Assembly (NCBI GenBank): GCA_023053575.1
Contig: JAKZAP010000013.1
Span: 1,064,001-1,128,000, forward strand
DNA: 64,000 nt
Reading direction: 5' to 3'
Source of the DNA: Branchinecta lynchi
Lineage: Eukaryota > Arthropoda > Branchiopoda > Anostraca > Branchinectidae
In this document: in pieces, positions 12,001 through 22,100 of the stretch
Position numbering within the stretch: position 1 is the stretch's first letter
How the letters are laid out: each line of letters begins with the position of its first letter
The notes under the pieces: generated by a model
The model's input: the letters and a program-made list of their open reading frames with translations, nothing else
Database searches by the model: none
Told to the model about the DNA's origin: nothing
Made by a program: the position numbers and the translations under genes

Positions 12001-12759
12001 GGTGCTCAGTTGTGATGACAGAAACTGTATTTTTTCTGTATGCACTGTATACTGAAATCCATGCACCATGCATGAAATCCAAGGTACAGTGCTTGAACGT
12101 CTAGCACCCAGGCATGGTGCTAGACGTTTGAGCACCGTGCCTGAAATGGGGCTAGTGTACTAGACTGCGGCGAATCCTAGGCCGATCGCCGGCAGACACG
12201 AATTCAGGCGATAGACGTTAGCCGATAAGAAATTAAGATATAGAGCTACAGCAATCGGCTTACAAAAAGCCAAAAAGTCAGACGGCTACGCTATCGGCGA
12301 ACTAAACGGTGATCAAAAACGCCACTAGTCTGACCATGGTCACTGGTCGTGGTATCTGAAAAGTTATCTCAATATCATCAAATTTTATCAGATTGGTGAG
12401 AAAGAAGTTTAACACTTAGTGATGTAACTGGATATCTGTTTTTGTTTTGGGATGACTTCGAAAAGTGTAGTTTTGGCAATAGTCATTTTTGCAGAGCACC
12501 ATGTATCAGACACCACAATAACTGCAAAAACGAATAATTGCACATCCAGTTATCATGGTAACAGATACCATGGTATCAGCAAAATGCAACTGCTATTTTC
12601 AAGCCATAAATCACTGTGGGATCCCTTTGCTAGCCTAGCCTAAATTTCACAATTGTCAGACCCATCTAGAAATTTATGTTGAGAGATTCTTTAATACTTA
12701 CTCCTTTTAAGGCACTCTTTGCCCACCCTTGAAACCGCAAAGATAGAATTCTTCAGCAT
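5915..12759 (-). CDS. COX5A: COX5A, cytochrome c oxidase subunit 5A (three of probably five exons seen)
   Basis: Nuclear-encoded subunit 5A of mitochondrial cytochrome c oxidase, on the matrix side of complex IV. Exons seen: 12759-12702 (start codon; [12 protein letters not shown], a basic and hydrophobic leader suited to mitochondrial import), 7575-7480 ([20 protein letters not shown]) and 6085-5915 ([20 protein letters not shown] to EIYPYIIQ). The latter two match the conserved family core DEEFDAR...PDID.WE.RK and VPEPKI..AAL.ACRRLND closely. Exon 1 ends in phase 1 but the 7575 exon starts in phase 0, so a middle exon completing the leader is missing from my reading. The last exon (about 20 residues) was also not found. 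The start codon faces that of the FCF2 gene across 354 bp. Identification is secure; the model is incomplete. Confidence 0.9.
6590..7245. repeat. Dispersed repeat family F, copy 1 (COX5A intron)
   Basis: The stretch from CGTAATTTTTGGGGCCAGTACATG (about 6708) to CATTGTGCTTTAAG (about 7235) is repeated almost base for base at 35035-35760. The minus strand has short frames ([17 protein letters not shown]) shared by both copies but broken. It is a non-autonomous or decayed transposon. Confidence 0.7.
7480..7575 (-). CDS. COX5A: COX5A exon: start of mature protein
   Basis: 96 nt, 32 codons, from CTTTCC to AAG, phase 0 at both ends. Acceptor TCTGTGCAG; donor AAG|GTAAGAG. Encodes [20 protein letters not shown] and [11 protein letters not shown], joining in frame to the 6085-5915 exon. 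Confidence 0.92.
8031..8090 (+). repeat. tRNA-derived 5' half (SINE or tRNA pseudogene)
   Basis: GTCTGTAGCTCAGTGGTATA followed by GCACTGGCCTAGAAAGC is a clear tRNA acceptor strand, D arm and anticodon-stem start with an A-box-like TAGCTCAGTGGTATAGC. The sequence then runs into AATAAATTTTCATTTCAG without a T arm or box B, so it is not a working tRNA. It is probably the head of a SINE or a truncated pseudogene. Confidence 0.6.
8090..8290. repeat. Repeat family K, copy 1
   Basis: Shares GGCATGGTACCCCAGTGCTGG-type phrases and the ATTTTCATTTCAGATTTTCA motif with a second copy at 51.9-52.3 kb. No coding content. Confidence 0.45.
8680..9100. mobile_element. Family A element interrupted by a family C ('AGTCGGT') element
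   Basis: 8690-8900 has the CCAGTCGG..AAAAAATAACCGAG head, internal ACAGTTGATTTT-like units and a CAGTCGGTGAATACC tail, seen again at 16.12-16.45 and 16.81-17.15 kb. The following TTGCTCTGCAAAAACAAC to CGGACCGTGGTATCT belongs to family A. Both are diverged. Confidence 0.5.
9530..10100. other. COX5A intron with decayed family A pieces
   Basis: CCACAATAACTGCAAAGACG near 9532 and CAGATACCACAGTAACCACA near 10050 are family A fragments. The ~280-bp minus open frame at 9648-9926 has no recognisable domain. No exon with COX5A similarity was found here, although the missing exon must lie between 7.6 and 12.7 kb. Confidence 0.35.
10776..10916 (+). pseudogene. Short 46-codon frame in the Harbinger relic
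   Basis: [20 protein letters not shown] and an acidic stretch ([16 protein letters not shown]), then stop. It resembles the acidic N-terminus of many transposases but carries no diagnostic motif. It was probably the first exon or start of the transposase or accessory protein. Confidence 0.35.
11144..11398 (+). pseudogene. Harbinger transposase HTH fragment
   Basis: The frame reads [16 protein letters not shown] and then [17 protein letters not shown], matching the LR(F/Y)L..G....(V/I)..STV...V layout that precedes the catalytic DDE domain in PIF/Harbinger transposases (DDE_Tnp_4). The catalytic part is absent and the frame ends in an A-rich run, so it is a relic. Family call by motif layout only. 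Confidence 0.55.
11468..12167. mobile_element. Foldback element with 255-bp arms and 9-bp TSD
   Basis: Arms 11468-11722 and 11912-12166 are near-perfect reverse complements (AGTCTAGTACACTAGCCCC / GGGGCTAGTGTACTAGACT outwards), with a 189-bp spacer. CGGCGAATC flanks both ends (11459-11467 and 12168-12176). Long terminal repeats with a 9-bp duplication are typical of Mutator-like (MULE) non-autonomous elements. No open frame of note. Confidence 0.85.
12702..12759 (-). CDS. COX5A: COX5A exon 1: mitochondrial targeting leader
   Basis: 58 nt. ATG at 12759, 19 codons ([19 protein letters not shown]) and one extra base, then a consensus donor A|GTAAGTATT. The residues are basic and hydrophobic with no acidic residue before position 15, as in matrix import signals. 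It is assigned to COX5A from position, strand and leader character. The joining exon is not identified, so this link is inference. Confidence 0.6.
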
Positions 12760-13113
12760 TTTTCCTAGGAAAAATTTTTACCAGCCGAATTTGAGAGACC
12801 ACTTTCAACGTTGCCAAGGCAAAAGTTTTTGATAATCATTTGTACGTAAGGTCACCGATGGAATACGAATGAGTTCAGGTTGTCGGACAAGGAATAGAGG
12901 ATAAATATAAAACAAGGAATTGCCAACAAAAGAAAACATTTTATGTTATAATTATGCTGCACCAAGCCGTCACCTTGAACAGTATAAAACAAAACATAAA
13001 AGTTTAGATTCATGCACAGATGAACCAATGCGTCATCGTTTCTTTACTCTCTGACAACACTGGAGTGACATTTTTCTCACACATATTTCAACAATTCAAA
13101 ATACGTGCCTGGC
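12760..13113. promoter_or_regulatory. Bidirectional promoter region between COX5A and FCF2
   Basis: The two start codons (12759 minus, 13114 plus) are 354 bp apart, pointing away from each other. No repeat family seen elsewhere in the window occurs here, in contrast to the MITE-rich flanks. GATAAATATAAAAC (about 12900) and AGTATAAAAC (about 12980) resemble TATA boxes, but I cannot say they are used. Role inferred from geometry. Confidence 0.5.
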
Positions 13114-13165
13114 ATGGCTTCCGTTAATTATCAATACCCTATCACTATGAGTGACGACTCAGATG
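13114..13165 (+). CDS. FCF2: FCF2 exon 1
   Basis: 52 nt, MASVNYQYPITMSDDSD plus one base, donor G|GTAAGA. Joins in phase to exon 2 to give a valine codon and the acidic run DDSDVEDN. A family D MITE starts 24 bp downstream. Confidence 0.65.
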
Positions 13166-16100
13166 GTAAGAAATAACGGTGTCAACTAAGAGGGTATTCC
13201 ACCCTTCTACAGGCAGTGACTATTAGTTACTATTTCCATTCTAATCTCACCAAGAGTTACTACGCTGACAGTTCCAACCTTCTCGAAATAGTAACTATTT
13301 GCTTACCACACTGGGGAGAGTAGTAACTATGGATCTCTGTAATTTGATTGGGCGGATTTGCCCATGGCACGATATTCTGCTGGAAAATAGAAAAATCATT
13401 CCAGCCTTGATGGTAAAAAGCCAGAAATTGTGATGTCATGCATAGACTTAGTAACTACAGTAAGTAGGATGGAACACACTCTAAATTATATCGTACTTCC
13501 GTAAAGTCGTGATGTAAATAGTGAGTTCGAGTGATTGAGGACCCAACATAGGATTTGTTTGGCCCTCCCAAGATAATTTGTAAATGTAAGTACGACCGGT
13601 GCCTCGCTGGCTGCTCGGCTCCATATATAGCCTATATGTTAAAATACATATTCATCGACAGGAATAAAACACAATTTTTCATCCTTTCATTACCCATCCT
13701 GTTTTTAAGACCAGTTTTAGACGTTTTTAAGACCGGTTTTTAGCATTTTGTAGATATCCCACCTTCATCCCGTTCATCAAATCCTGGGATGGGTAAATCC
13801 ATCTCCCAGATTTAACTTGTTATGAACAACCAATGAGAGAGGAGCATCCTAAATGTCTTAAAAGCTGGTCTTATAAACATCTAAAACCAAATTGACAGAG
13901 TTATTATGAACAGGTGCATCCATAGTGGGGCCCAGGCATTAGGCTTAACTACTCAAGCTGGAAAATGAACTTCAGCTCTGATGAAATGTAGCTCATATAA
14001 CCATTTTGTGTCAAATATAAAATGTAGACGATGATTAAAGAATGCACAGGAAGGAGGCAGGAGGAGGGTCTCAACTAGCAATTGTACCCGAAGTATAGAG
14101 TGTTGTTCAGATTGGCGTAAAACTGGATGAAGACGGGTGTGATTAAAAAAAATAAGAAATGTATCCATTTTCTTTTATGCAGCTCATGCCTCTAATCAAA
14201 TTGCTGTGTGCTTTGGTTTGTACTAGCTGTGCTAGAAAGAATGATGCAGCAAATCTTTATGCAGTTTATCAGAGTATACTTACTTTTATTTTATTGTTTT
14301 TGTTATATTTATAATATATGTATTATATAGACTCACTGCAATATCACTCTAATAAAGTTCAGCTGACATACCCATTTTTCATTATCAACTAGAGAAAACA
14401 TAACAGAAATACAAGATTGAAGCCAAACAAATGATTTTGGCTATGTGTTGGAAGTATTATAAAGCAGGTTCAAGCAAAAGAAACAGTAATTCATTTGAAT
14501 AAACTGAGACTCAGAACTGTTAAAAATATTAACTGAGAATCCGTTGAATTTCCTTTAAAGTTTCTGTGACAAGTTTTGAGGTTGCAAAATTTGGCATCCG
14601 AGATCACTCCTTTATAAGTTAAGACCAAAAATGTAGAAAGCTATGCTACTTTAAATGGATCATATAAACCACCATTGACAGAGCTCTGCCAGGTTCTTAG
14701 TTGCCTACTCTTTTATCATGAATAAATGAGAAAATGCAGTGAGGAATGTTTTACTATGTGTTTGCTCAGGTTTGCTGTAGGATAGTCATCTTAGTAGCAG
14801 ACAGTCTTCCACTAAGCTCTGACGTTTGGGTAAGCTAATCCAATTGTTAGATGTACGGTACCTAAAGTTTGAAATAACCTTTGCCAACATGCTGGTTACC
14901 CTATAGGGGAGATGGCGGCCATACCACACTGGGGCGAAACCGAACCTTCAATTTTTTCACCACCTCACTCTAAAAACTAAGGCTAGATCGCCTGTATCTA
15001 ACGCCCATTTGGCGGAAGTTTCAAATCAGTTGGACGAACTGTACAAGTTTTGGGAGCCAGAAGTTTGTTTGCTCTCGATGGAAATCTGCACATAGCAGGT
15101 CGGTGAAAGATAACACAATACGGTAATTGTGATACTAAAATTCCGTATTTTTACAGGCGTTTAGAATAGTATTTGTTCTTTATCCTGTGTGATTTTCGTT
15201 GTGATCGGCCGACGGGTTTGACCACAGCCTCCATTTAATTTGTTTTGGTTCTGTCTGGGGCGTTTCCGAACGAAAATTAAGGGGCTATTCCGAATGTGTT
15301 TTTGAGCGTTCGGTTTGGTCCCTTGTTGACCAAAGATAACTGCGACCTTCAACTTTGCAGATTCTGAGATTTATATGTCACTACTTAAGCTTAAGCTAAA
15401 TTCTGCCATTTTTTATGCAGGAGAAATCGTAAAACTTAGAAACGAATGTCCCTCAGTTCACAGGAGGAAATGAAAGGTCAGTGAGAGGCCTAGTATTTGG
15501 ATACGACCTTTCTGCCTATAATGTAAGGTAATGAGGGTGCACATTTATGCTTATATAGTTGAAAATCTGGTCATTTTGTGTTTTCTACGTTGCTTTTCAA
15601 ATAAAAAGATGAAATTTTTAACCCCTCCGGATTGGCCCCTACCCCGTCGCTTTCACCCCGTGGTGGGGGCTATCCCGGACGACTGAGAGTCTACTGGTTT
15701 TAGGGCTGCGAAGGGTTCACCTTGACTCCTAAAATTTTCATAAATTCACCATAGGATGCCCAGTGTCTGCTCTCCCTTGACCGCAAAAACCGAGTAGCCT
15801 ATATTGGTTAAAAAATAAGCTTCCAGCAGCAAAAAAAGCAAAAATCGTTCGGTAGCCTATATTGGTTAAAAAATAAGCTTCCAGCAGCAAAAAAAGCAAA
15901 AATCGTTCGGTATGGCCCCCCTCTCCCCTATCAAATGCTGGGACCAGAGGCCCCAACCTAACCCAGTAAAATGCTGGACCAAACTAAGTTTTATTTTTCT
16001 TCTAGTGGAGGACAATGCGACTGAACTCCAGATTGTTGCATCAAACCAGTCGAAGGACAGGCTCAAGTAAGAAATAGTACATGATCTCATGTTTGGTATA

Positions 16101-19100
16101 AATTGGTACTTTAAAGGGGCGTCACGACTGGGGGGGAGGGGGGGGGGGGTGCCCCCCTCCCAATGCTTTCGGCCAGTCGGTAAAAAAGAACCGAGTCGGC
16201 ACGAAGCGCCGCGATTTTTCGTCAAAACAGTTGATTTTTTTTTTCATGAAAACAGTCGGTTTTTCTGAGCATTGGTCGATTTTTCGGAAAATTCAGTGGG
16301 TTTTTTTAACATACGTCGATTTAAAAAAAAAAATGTAATTTTTGTTGTTGAAAACAGTAGTTTGTTCTGCAGAAAGGGTCGGTAAAAATTACCAGCCAGT
16401 CGGTAAATGCCTCGCCCCCCCCCCCCAAACATTTTGGCTAGTAACGCCTCTGTCTTTAATAAGCTTTTGAATTGTCGCTGTTGACAAACTGCTGCCAAAA
16501 ATTTGTCAATGGTCGTGTCGTGCCCCATTCTGACAGACTGTTAGCACCAACAAAACTGCCAAGCAAAGTTTCAGGATGATTATTTCAAGTCTCTGTGGAC
16601 TGTTGAGCTTAGCAAACAATTTGGTTGGCTTTAATTGATTTAATTTTCATGGCCATTTTGGACTGGGTACCAAGGCCCTATCAGACCCCATTTTCCATGC
16701 AGCTATGGTGAATAATAGGCAAATACATGGTTTCTCTGATGCAGTGTAAAAACTGTGTATGGTAAGAACAATCCACAGTAATTCCTGTTTGCAAGCATCA
16801 TAAGAATGAGCAAGGGCGTCACGACTAGGGGGCGGAGGGGGGACGCCCCCCCCCCCACCACCCGAATGTTGTCAGCCAGTCGGTAAAAAATAGCCGAGTC
16901 GGAGCGAACCGCTGCAATTTTTTTTAAAAACAGTCGTTTTTTATTTAAAAACGGTCGGTTTCTCGTAAAAATAGTAGACTTTTTCTTAAAAATAGCAGTT
17001 TTTCGTAAAATCAGCTGATTTTTCGTCAACACAGTCGTTTTTTCTCAATAAAAGTCGTATTCATCTGCAAAACAGTAGGTTAAAAATGACCAGCCAGTCG
17101 GTAACCCCCCCCCCCCAAACATTTTGGCTAGTCTTTTTCGCCTCTGGGAATGAGAGTTGTTTCCAGATTGTAAAGGACCCGTCGTACCTGTAATGCCAAC
17201 GCGACCTACTTCCGCTATTGCGTTCGTTAACTATTAAATCCTAAGGCTATGTTTACCCTTTAACAATAAGTTTTGGCCACAAATGTCTAAATTCTGAACT
17301 TCACAGATCAATGTTGCCTGAGTATGTTGAACAAAATAAAAACAGGCCCAACACGCGTACTCAAACCCACTCAAACAAAGCTAAATTAACAAATTATCCA
17401 CCGGATGCAACCGAAAGATATGTTAACTCGTTTGTGCCGTACTTTGTTCGTTCTTTTAATAGTTCTTAGGCGTCTTTATCTGGTAGTATTTGTCATTTGT
17501 CATTGGCCATTTTATATCCAGTTGAAAGTGCTATGTTGACTTACCTTTGCTAGCTATCTTTGCTATTTTGGTGAAAAAACGATATATATATATATATATA
17601 TGTTATATTTAAAACCTGCTAACGACACTTCACTAACATTTTTTTTTCACTATTTTCCATTCACTATTTTCCATGTGCATGATGCTCCAGACCAGTGTTT
17701 CGCGTGACACTGTTGTGAATACGGCAGCCAATTTCTTCTCGAAAGAGGCTATACGAGATGCTGTAAAAGTGCTGAAAGATCAGTGTGATACGGATATCAT
17801 TAAGGATCGCCGAACCACAATTCCGGTAGGCACTGTGATTGTTGACATTATCTCAGCTCTATCGGAACTTGATTCGAAAGACACGTTCAATATCCGCTTC
17901 GCAATTTGTGACCCGCAGGAGGTCCCAAAAATACCACATGATGTGCTGACGTCACTAACATGCAAGATCAACGAATGTGGTGAAAAAATGATCTCATTCC
18001 TAGACCGCTGCAGCCAGGGTTTGGACAGCAGCACCTGGCCTGGCCCCCCCTCCCCCCACCTGAAAAGGAAGTCCCAGTTATAATCAAGAACCTTCCAGCT
18101 GACAAAGTTGACTCGTGTGCTAAACAAAAAGAATTTAGACTCAAGTGGTGCAGCGGGCAAAGTATCTAAACTAATCTCGAGAAAGGACGCTCTCCTGCTG
18201 TATCTAGCCCCTGGTTCGGATACCACCATGATAGCTGAAAATCTCAAGTTGAACAATCCAGGTGCGACCGTGACTGTACCGAAGACAAAATATTTTGCTG
18301 TTGCCCGGCATGTACCCCTAGAGACTAGTGACGAGGAAATAGTTGCTGAAGTTACGGATGTCGCTGAAGCTAGGAGATTTGGTAAAAGTGCATCAGTCAA
18401 GCTATCATTTAGGGATCAGCGGTCCCTAAATCAGGCCCTAAAAGTCGGCATCACTGTTGGCTACACGCATTTAAAAGTGGAAGCCTATAAGCTCCCGGCC
18501 CGCCGCTGCTTCCGGTGCCAGAGTTTTACACACCTAGCTCACTCTTGCCCAAATGAAGAAAAATGCGCCCGCTGTTCTGGTGCCCATCCGGATACCAAAG
18601 ACAACCCGTGCAGCGCCACTGCGAAATGTGCAAACTGCAGTGGTCCCCATCCCGCATTCAGCTCGCTGTGCCCTGTTGCTATCCGCACCCAGAAACAAAC
18701 AAGAAAAACACCCCCAAGCCAATGAATGGAAACTTGTCTATCTTCAGCCGAAATATATATGGGCACGCCGTACACAAACTGGACTTTGTGAATGAATGCG
18801 TGGACAAGTATGACGTAGTTTGTTTACAAGAACACCTGATCACCGAAGCGAATACGCTGTTGCTACCTTGTGCTAGCGGTCGTGATTATTTTGTCAGACA
18901 TGCAACGCGGAATTGTAGTTCGGGGAGACCAAGTGGTGGTATTGCGATAACTGGTGATGCGAAACTTCGAATGGAGCTTGTTGAAATGTGCGATTATTAC
19001 GTAGCCGTCAATACTCCGGGCCCGAGTGGCTTCCTTTTAGTCTCGGTTTATCTTCCGACAAATTACAGAAATGTAGTATCTGAGAAGAGATATACCACCG

Positions 19101-22100
19101 CGTGCTCGAGGCGAGGGAGGCTGCTTAATAGACACCAAAAGAAGGGTAGATACGTTTTGTGTGGTGATTTTAACTGCAACCCGACTGATTCTGACAGTTT
19201 CTTCGCTATACTATCCTCTTGCCTTCCCGATTCTGCCCAAATTGTGCCCAAGTCAGAAAACTTTACTTTCATCCATAGTGCGACACTTTCAACTTCAAAC
19301 CTAGACCACTTTTTCACGAACATACCCCTGTCCCCTTCGCTCACTGTTCTCGTTGATTGTGAATCGGCCTGTAGCGACCATTTAGGAATCTGCCTTATGA
19401 TCCCGTACTCGAATAAAAGCACCCCTCCTCCGCCTAAGTGGTATATTAAAGCAGATTGGAAAAAGATAGAAAAGGATGTGTTCCACGAAGTGTTAGATGG
19501 CGTATTGATGAAAATATCGGTGCCGTTTCACCTGCTAGCCCACGGTGCAGATCAGGATCGAGTTGCCCTTAACATCTTTACGGAAGAACTAGTTCACTGC
19601 CTCAAATATGCTGAAATGCATTCTGTTCCCCAGTCAAAAACTAGGGTTGGCACCCGGAAACCTGGATGGAGCAATCCGTACATAAAAACGATGAAACTGA
19701 AAGCCAAATTCTGGTATAAGATTTGGCTAGACTGCGATAGGCCACGTTCAGGTGAAGTGTTCAAGTGTTACCGCAATTCAAAGAAGCAGTTTAAGAAAGC
19801 TTCGGACTCCGCTCATTCTCAAAATATAGAAAAGTGCTCCGCCGAGTGTCAATCTAACCCGGATAAGCTATGGAAAATTCTGCGAAAAAACAAACGTGAG
19901 AAAAGTGAATCTGCCGCAATTTCGGATGACGCTTGGGTTGCCCATTATCGGTCTGTGTTCGGTACGGTTGATGGCACGCTGCAGGGGAGTTTTGATCACC
20001 AACTAGAGGAAAAACTTGCTAGTGTCCGTAACCAGCGTAGCCCTATTGTAATCAAATGTTGTGAAAATTATTAAGACCCTTAAGTCCAACAAAGCCCCCG
20101 GTATTGATGGAATCAGCCCATCCCACTTGAGGAATGGGAGTGCTAAGTTGTTTGAATATTTGTCCCTACTCCTGCAAATGTGCATTTCCCAAGGACTAGT
20201 ACCCGATAATTTTTGTAAAGGTCGTACATCTAACGTGTTGAAAAAGGGCAAGAATCCATCAGAGTGCAAGTCCTATAGGCCTATTACCGTCTCGTCGGTT
20301 TTTAGCAAAGTGTTTGAGAAGACTCTGATCCCTTACATTGCGAACCGTGCGCTAGTGGGGGTGAAACAGCTCGGTTTTCGACAAAACCTGGGTTGTGGAG
20401 TTGCTCATAGGTTGCTAAAGCGGATTTTAAAAAGTAATCTTGACTGTAATAGAGCATTATATATGTGTAGTGTTGACATTGCGGCCGCGTTCGACTCGGT
20501 GATCCATTCCCAAGCTTTACTAGCTTTGCTAGAATCTGGAGTTGATCCAAGGGTTGTGCTGGCCCTCCAGGATTGGTATTCGCATGCAGTAATCTATCTA
20601 GTACTTGGACTGGATATCAACAGCGGGATGCGAAAACAAAGGCTGTCGGAACCGATTCGGTTGCTGAAAGGGGTTCGGCAGGGATCTGTGCTAAGCCCAG
20701 TTATTTTCAACTGTGCTATCTATTTTGTTACCCGGTATTTACGAGATTCGTTCCTTCTCAATGGTGTTGATGTGAGCTTTATTTCGTATGCGGACGATCT
20801 CCTGCCACTTAGCAATACGCTAGACGGATTACGTCATAATCTGAGCTTCCTCATGAAAGCTTACAAGAGCATCGGTCTTTCTGTAAATATTTCAAAAACT
20901 GAATTTATAATTTTTAATGATCACTCTAAAGCTGAGCGCTCACTGAAAGTGAGTGACCAGACCCCAGACCGAAATGCGTTCCCTTAGTGCTAAGATTGTT
21001 ACATGTGTCCACAGTGCGATTAGAGCGGGTTATGGTAAAGCTGTTAGCTGTAAAAACAGTGTAAACAGATATGTTCTTGCTCGTTTATTTAATGCTGTAG
21101 TCGCGCCGCATCTCTTTTATTTGTCACCCTTGTGGGAGATCATTTCTATCGCCGACCGGAGGAAAATACGTACACTTTACTACAAATATGCAAAGTTCTT
21201 GCTCGGATTGCCGTTGCGTTCATCCAACACAGAGCTTTCTGCACGGTACGGAGTATTCGACCCAAGCAGCAAAATAGAGCTAATAGAAAACCGAGCACAC
21301 TTAAGGGCGTTAAACATGCTGTCAGAAAATTTACTGACCCATCTATTATAAGTAGTATTCTGTTTATTGTTTGGTTATTGTGTGAAGTTATGTTTGTTTC
21401 TTTTTTTTTCTCTTTTTTTTTTTTTTCTCCCCCTTTGTACTCCGCTTTTCTTCAGTTTTTGTAAGCGGGCAAAAATAAATATATATATATATATATAATG
21501 CTGCTGATGCGTAAAATCTGTTATCTGAATTTTGCCGAGTTTTTGCCAAAGTCAATGGGCCTGGGAAAAGGCTTAAAATAGCCAAAGTCATGTATAGTTT
21601 GTTAAAAGCAGAGCCTAGTTTTACAGTATTCAAATAGTTCTGAATATTGGAACATAAACAGTAAATAGTGCGACGTGTGCTTTGAGACTTCCAGAGTTTA
21701 AGTTTTATTTTTGTATCTTTGTTAGTTACTGTATATCTCTTTTTAGTTTTGAGTTAAGCAGCAGGATTCAGACTTGTACCTCGCTAACATCTTACTTGGA
21801 AGACTTCGCAACAATTGACGTCTCTATTAATCCAAAAGCAGTTGATCAGATGATAAGGAAGTCCGGAGTCCAAAATATTGAGAAAGCAGACAGCGTACAG
21901 CCCTTTGAAATCAGCAAACGAAAGAAGAAGCTGGACCGAAAGGCAAGTTTTACAAACCTCTTCTTGTGGACGATGAACTTAGCACACACACAGAAGTGCA
22001 GTCTATGTTGGCCCTGTCCCTGGGCTATCTCTGCTAGTAGGCTAGCCGGATGAAAAATTTATCCCAGTATCGTAGTATGAAGTTGTACGAAAAAGTAGCA

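Larger units (their letters stand above)
10594..12326 (+). mobile_element. Harbinger-type transposon relic nested in family A
   Basis: Ends AGTGGCGTTTTTGATCACCG and CGGTGATCAAAAACGCCACT form a 20-bp perfect terminal inverted repeat, 1733 bp apart. It carries a small N-terminal frame (10776-10916) and a frame at 11144-11398 whose residues resemble the helix-turn-helix before the DDE domain of Harbinger transposases. It is interrupted at 11468-12167 by a foldback element. No clean target-site duplication is visible, so the boundaries are approximate. Confidence 0.55.
10442..12591. mobile_element. Family A element (outer shell of a three-level nest)
   Basis: Left end AGTTGCGTTTTTGCAGATAC and right end ATGGTATCAGCAAAATGCAACT are the termini of family A. 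The left ~150 bp and right ~265 bp align with the halves of the 860-1277 copy; the middle is a 1.7-kb insertion at GATACTAC/(G)TCTGACC. Flanks ACT and GCT are an imperfect 3-bp duplication. Confidence 0.7.
17603..21478 (+). mobile_element. Nearly full-length non-LTR retrotransposon (LINE) with EN and RT
   Basis: About 3.9 kb in FCF2 intron 2. ORF1 ends in three CCHC knuckles, ORF2 has an AP-endonuclease and reverse transcriptase, and the 3' end is AT-rich after GCGGGCAAAAATAAA. It is flanked on both sides by (AT)n runs (17583-17602 and 21479-21498), which could be a target-site duplication or a 3' tail. Frames break about four times, so it is recent but probably inactive. The domain order fits CR1/Jockey/I-like clades; the clade cannot be settled by eye. 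Confidence 0.88.
17160..21687. mobile_element. Family H MITE split by the LINE insertion
   Basis: Left piece (TTGTAAAGGACCCGTCGTACC, 17165 on) and right piece (CTGGGAAAAGGCTTAAAATAGCC ... AGTAAATAGTGCGACGTGTGC, to about 21685) match the two ends of the intact family H element at 29106-29478. The LINE lies between them. Confidence 0.55.

Noticed and set aside
17780..18400. 206-codon minus-strand frame
   Set aside because: It is the antisense shadow of LINE ORF1, which has recognisable CCHC knuckles on the plus strand.
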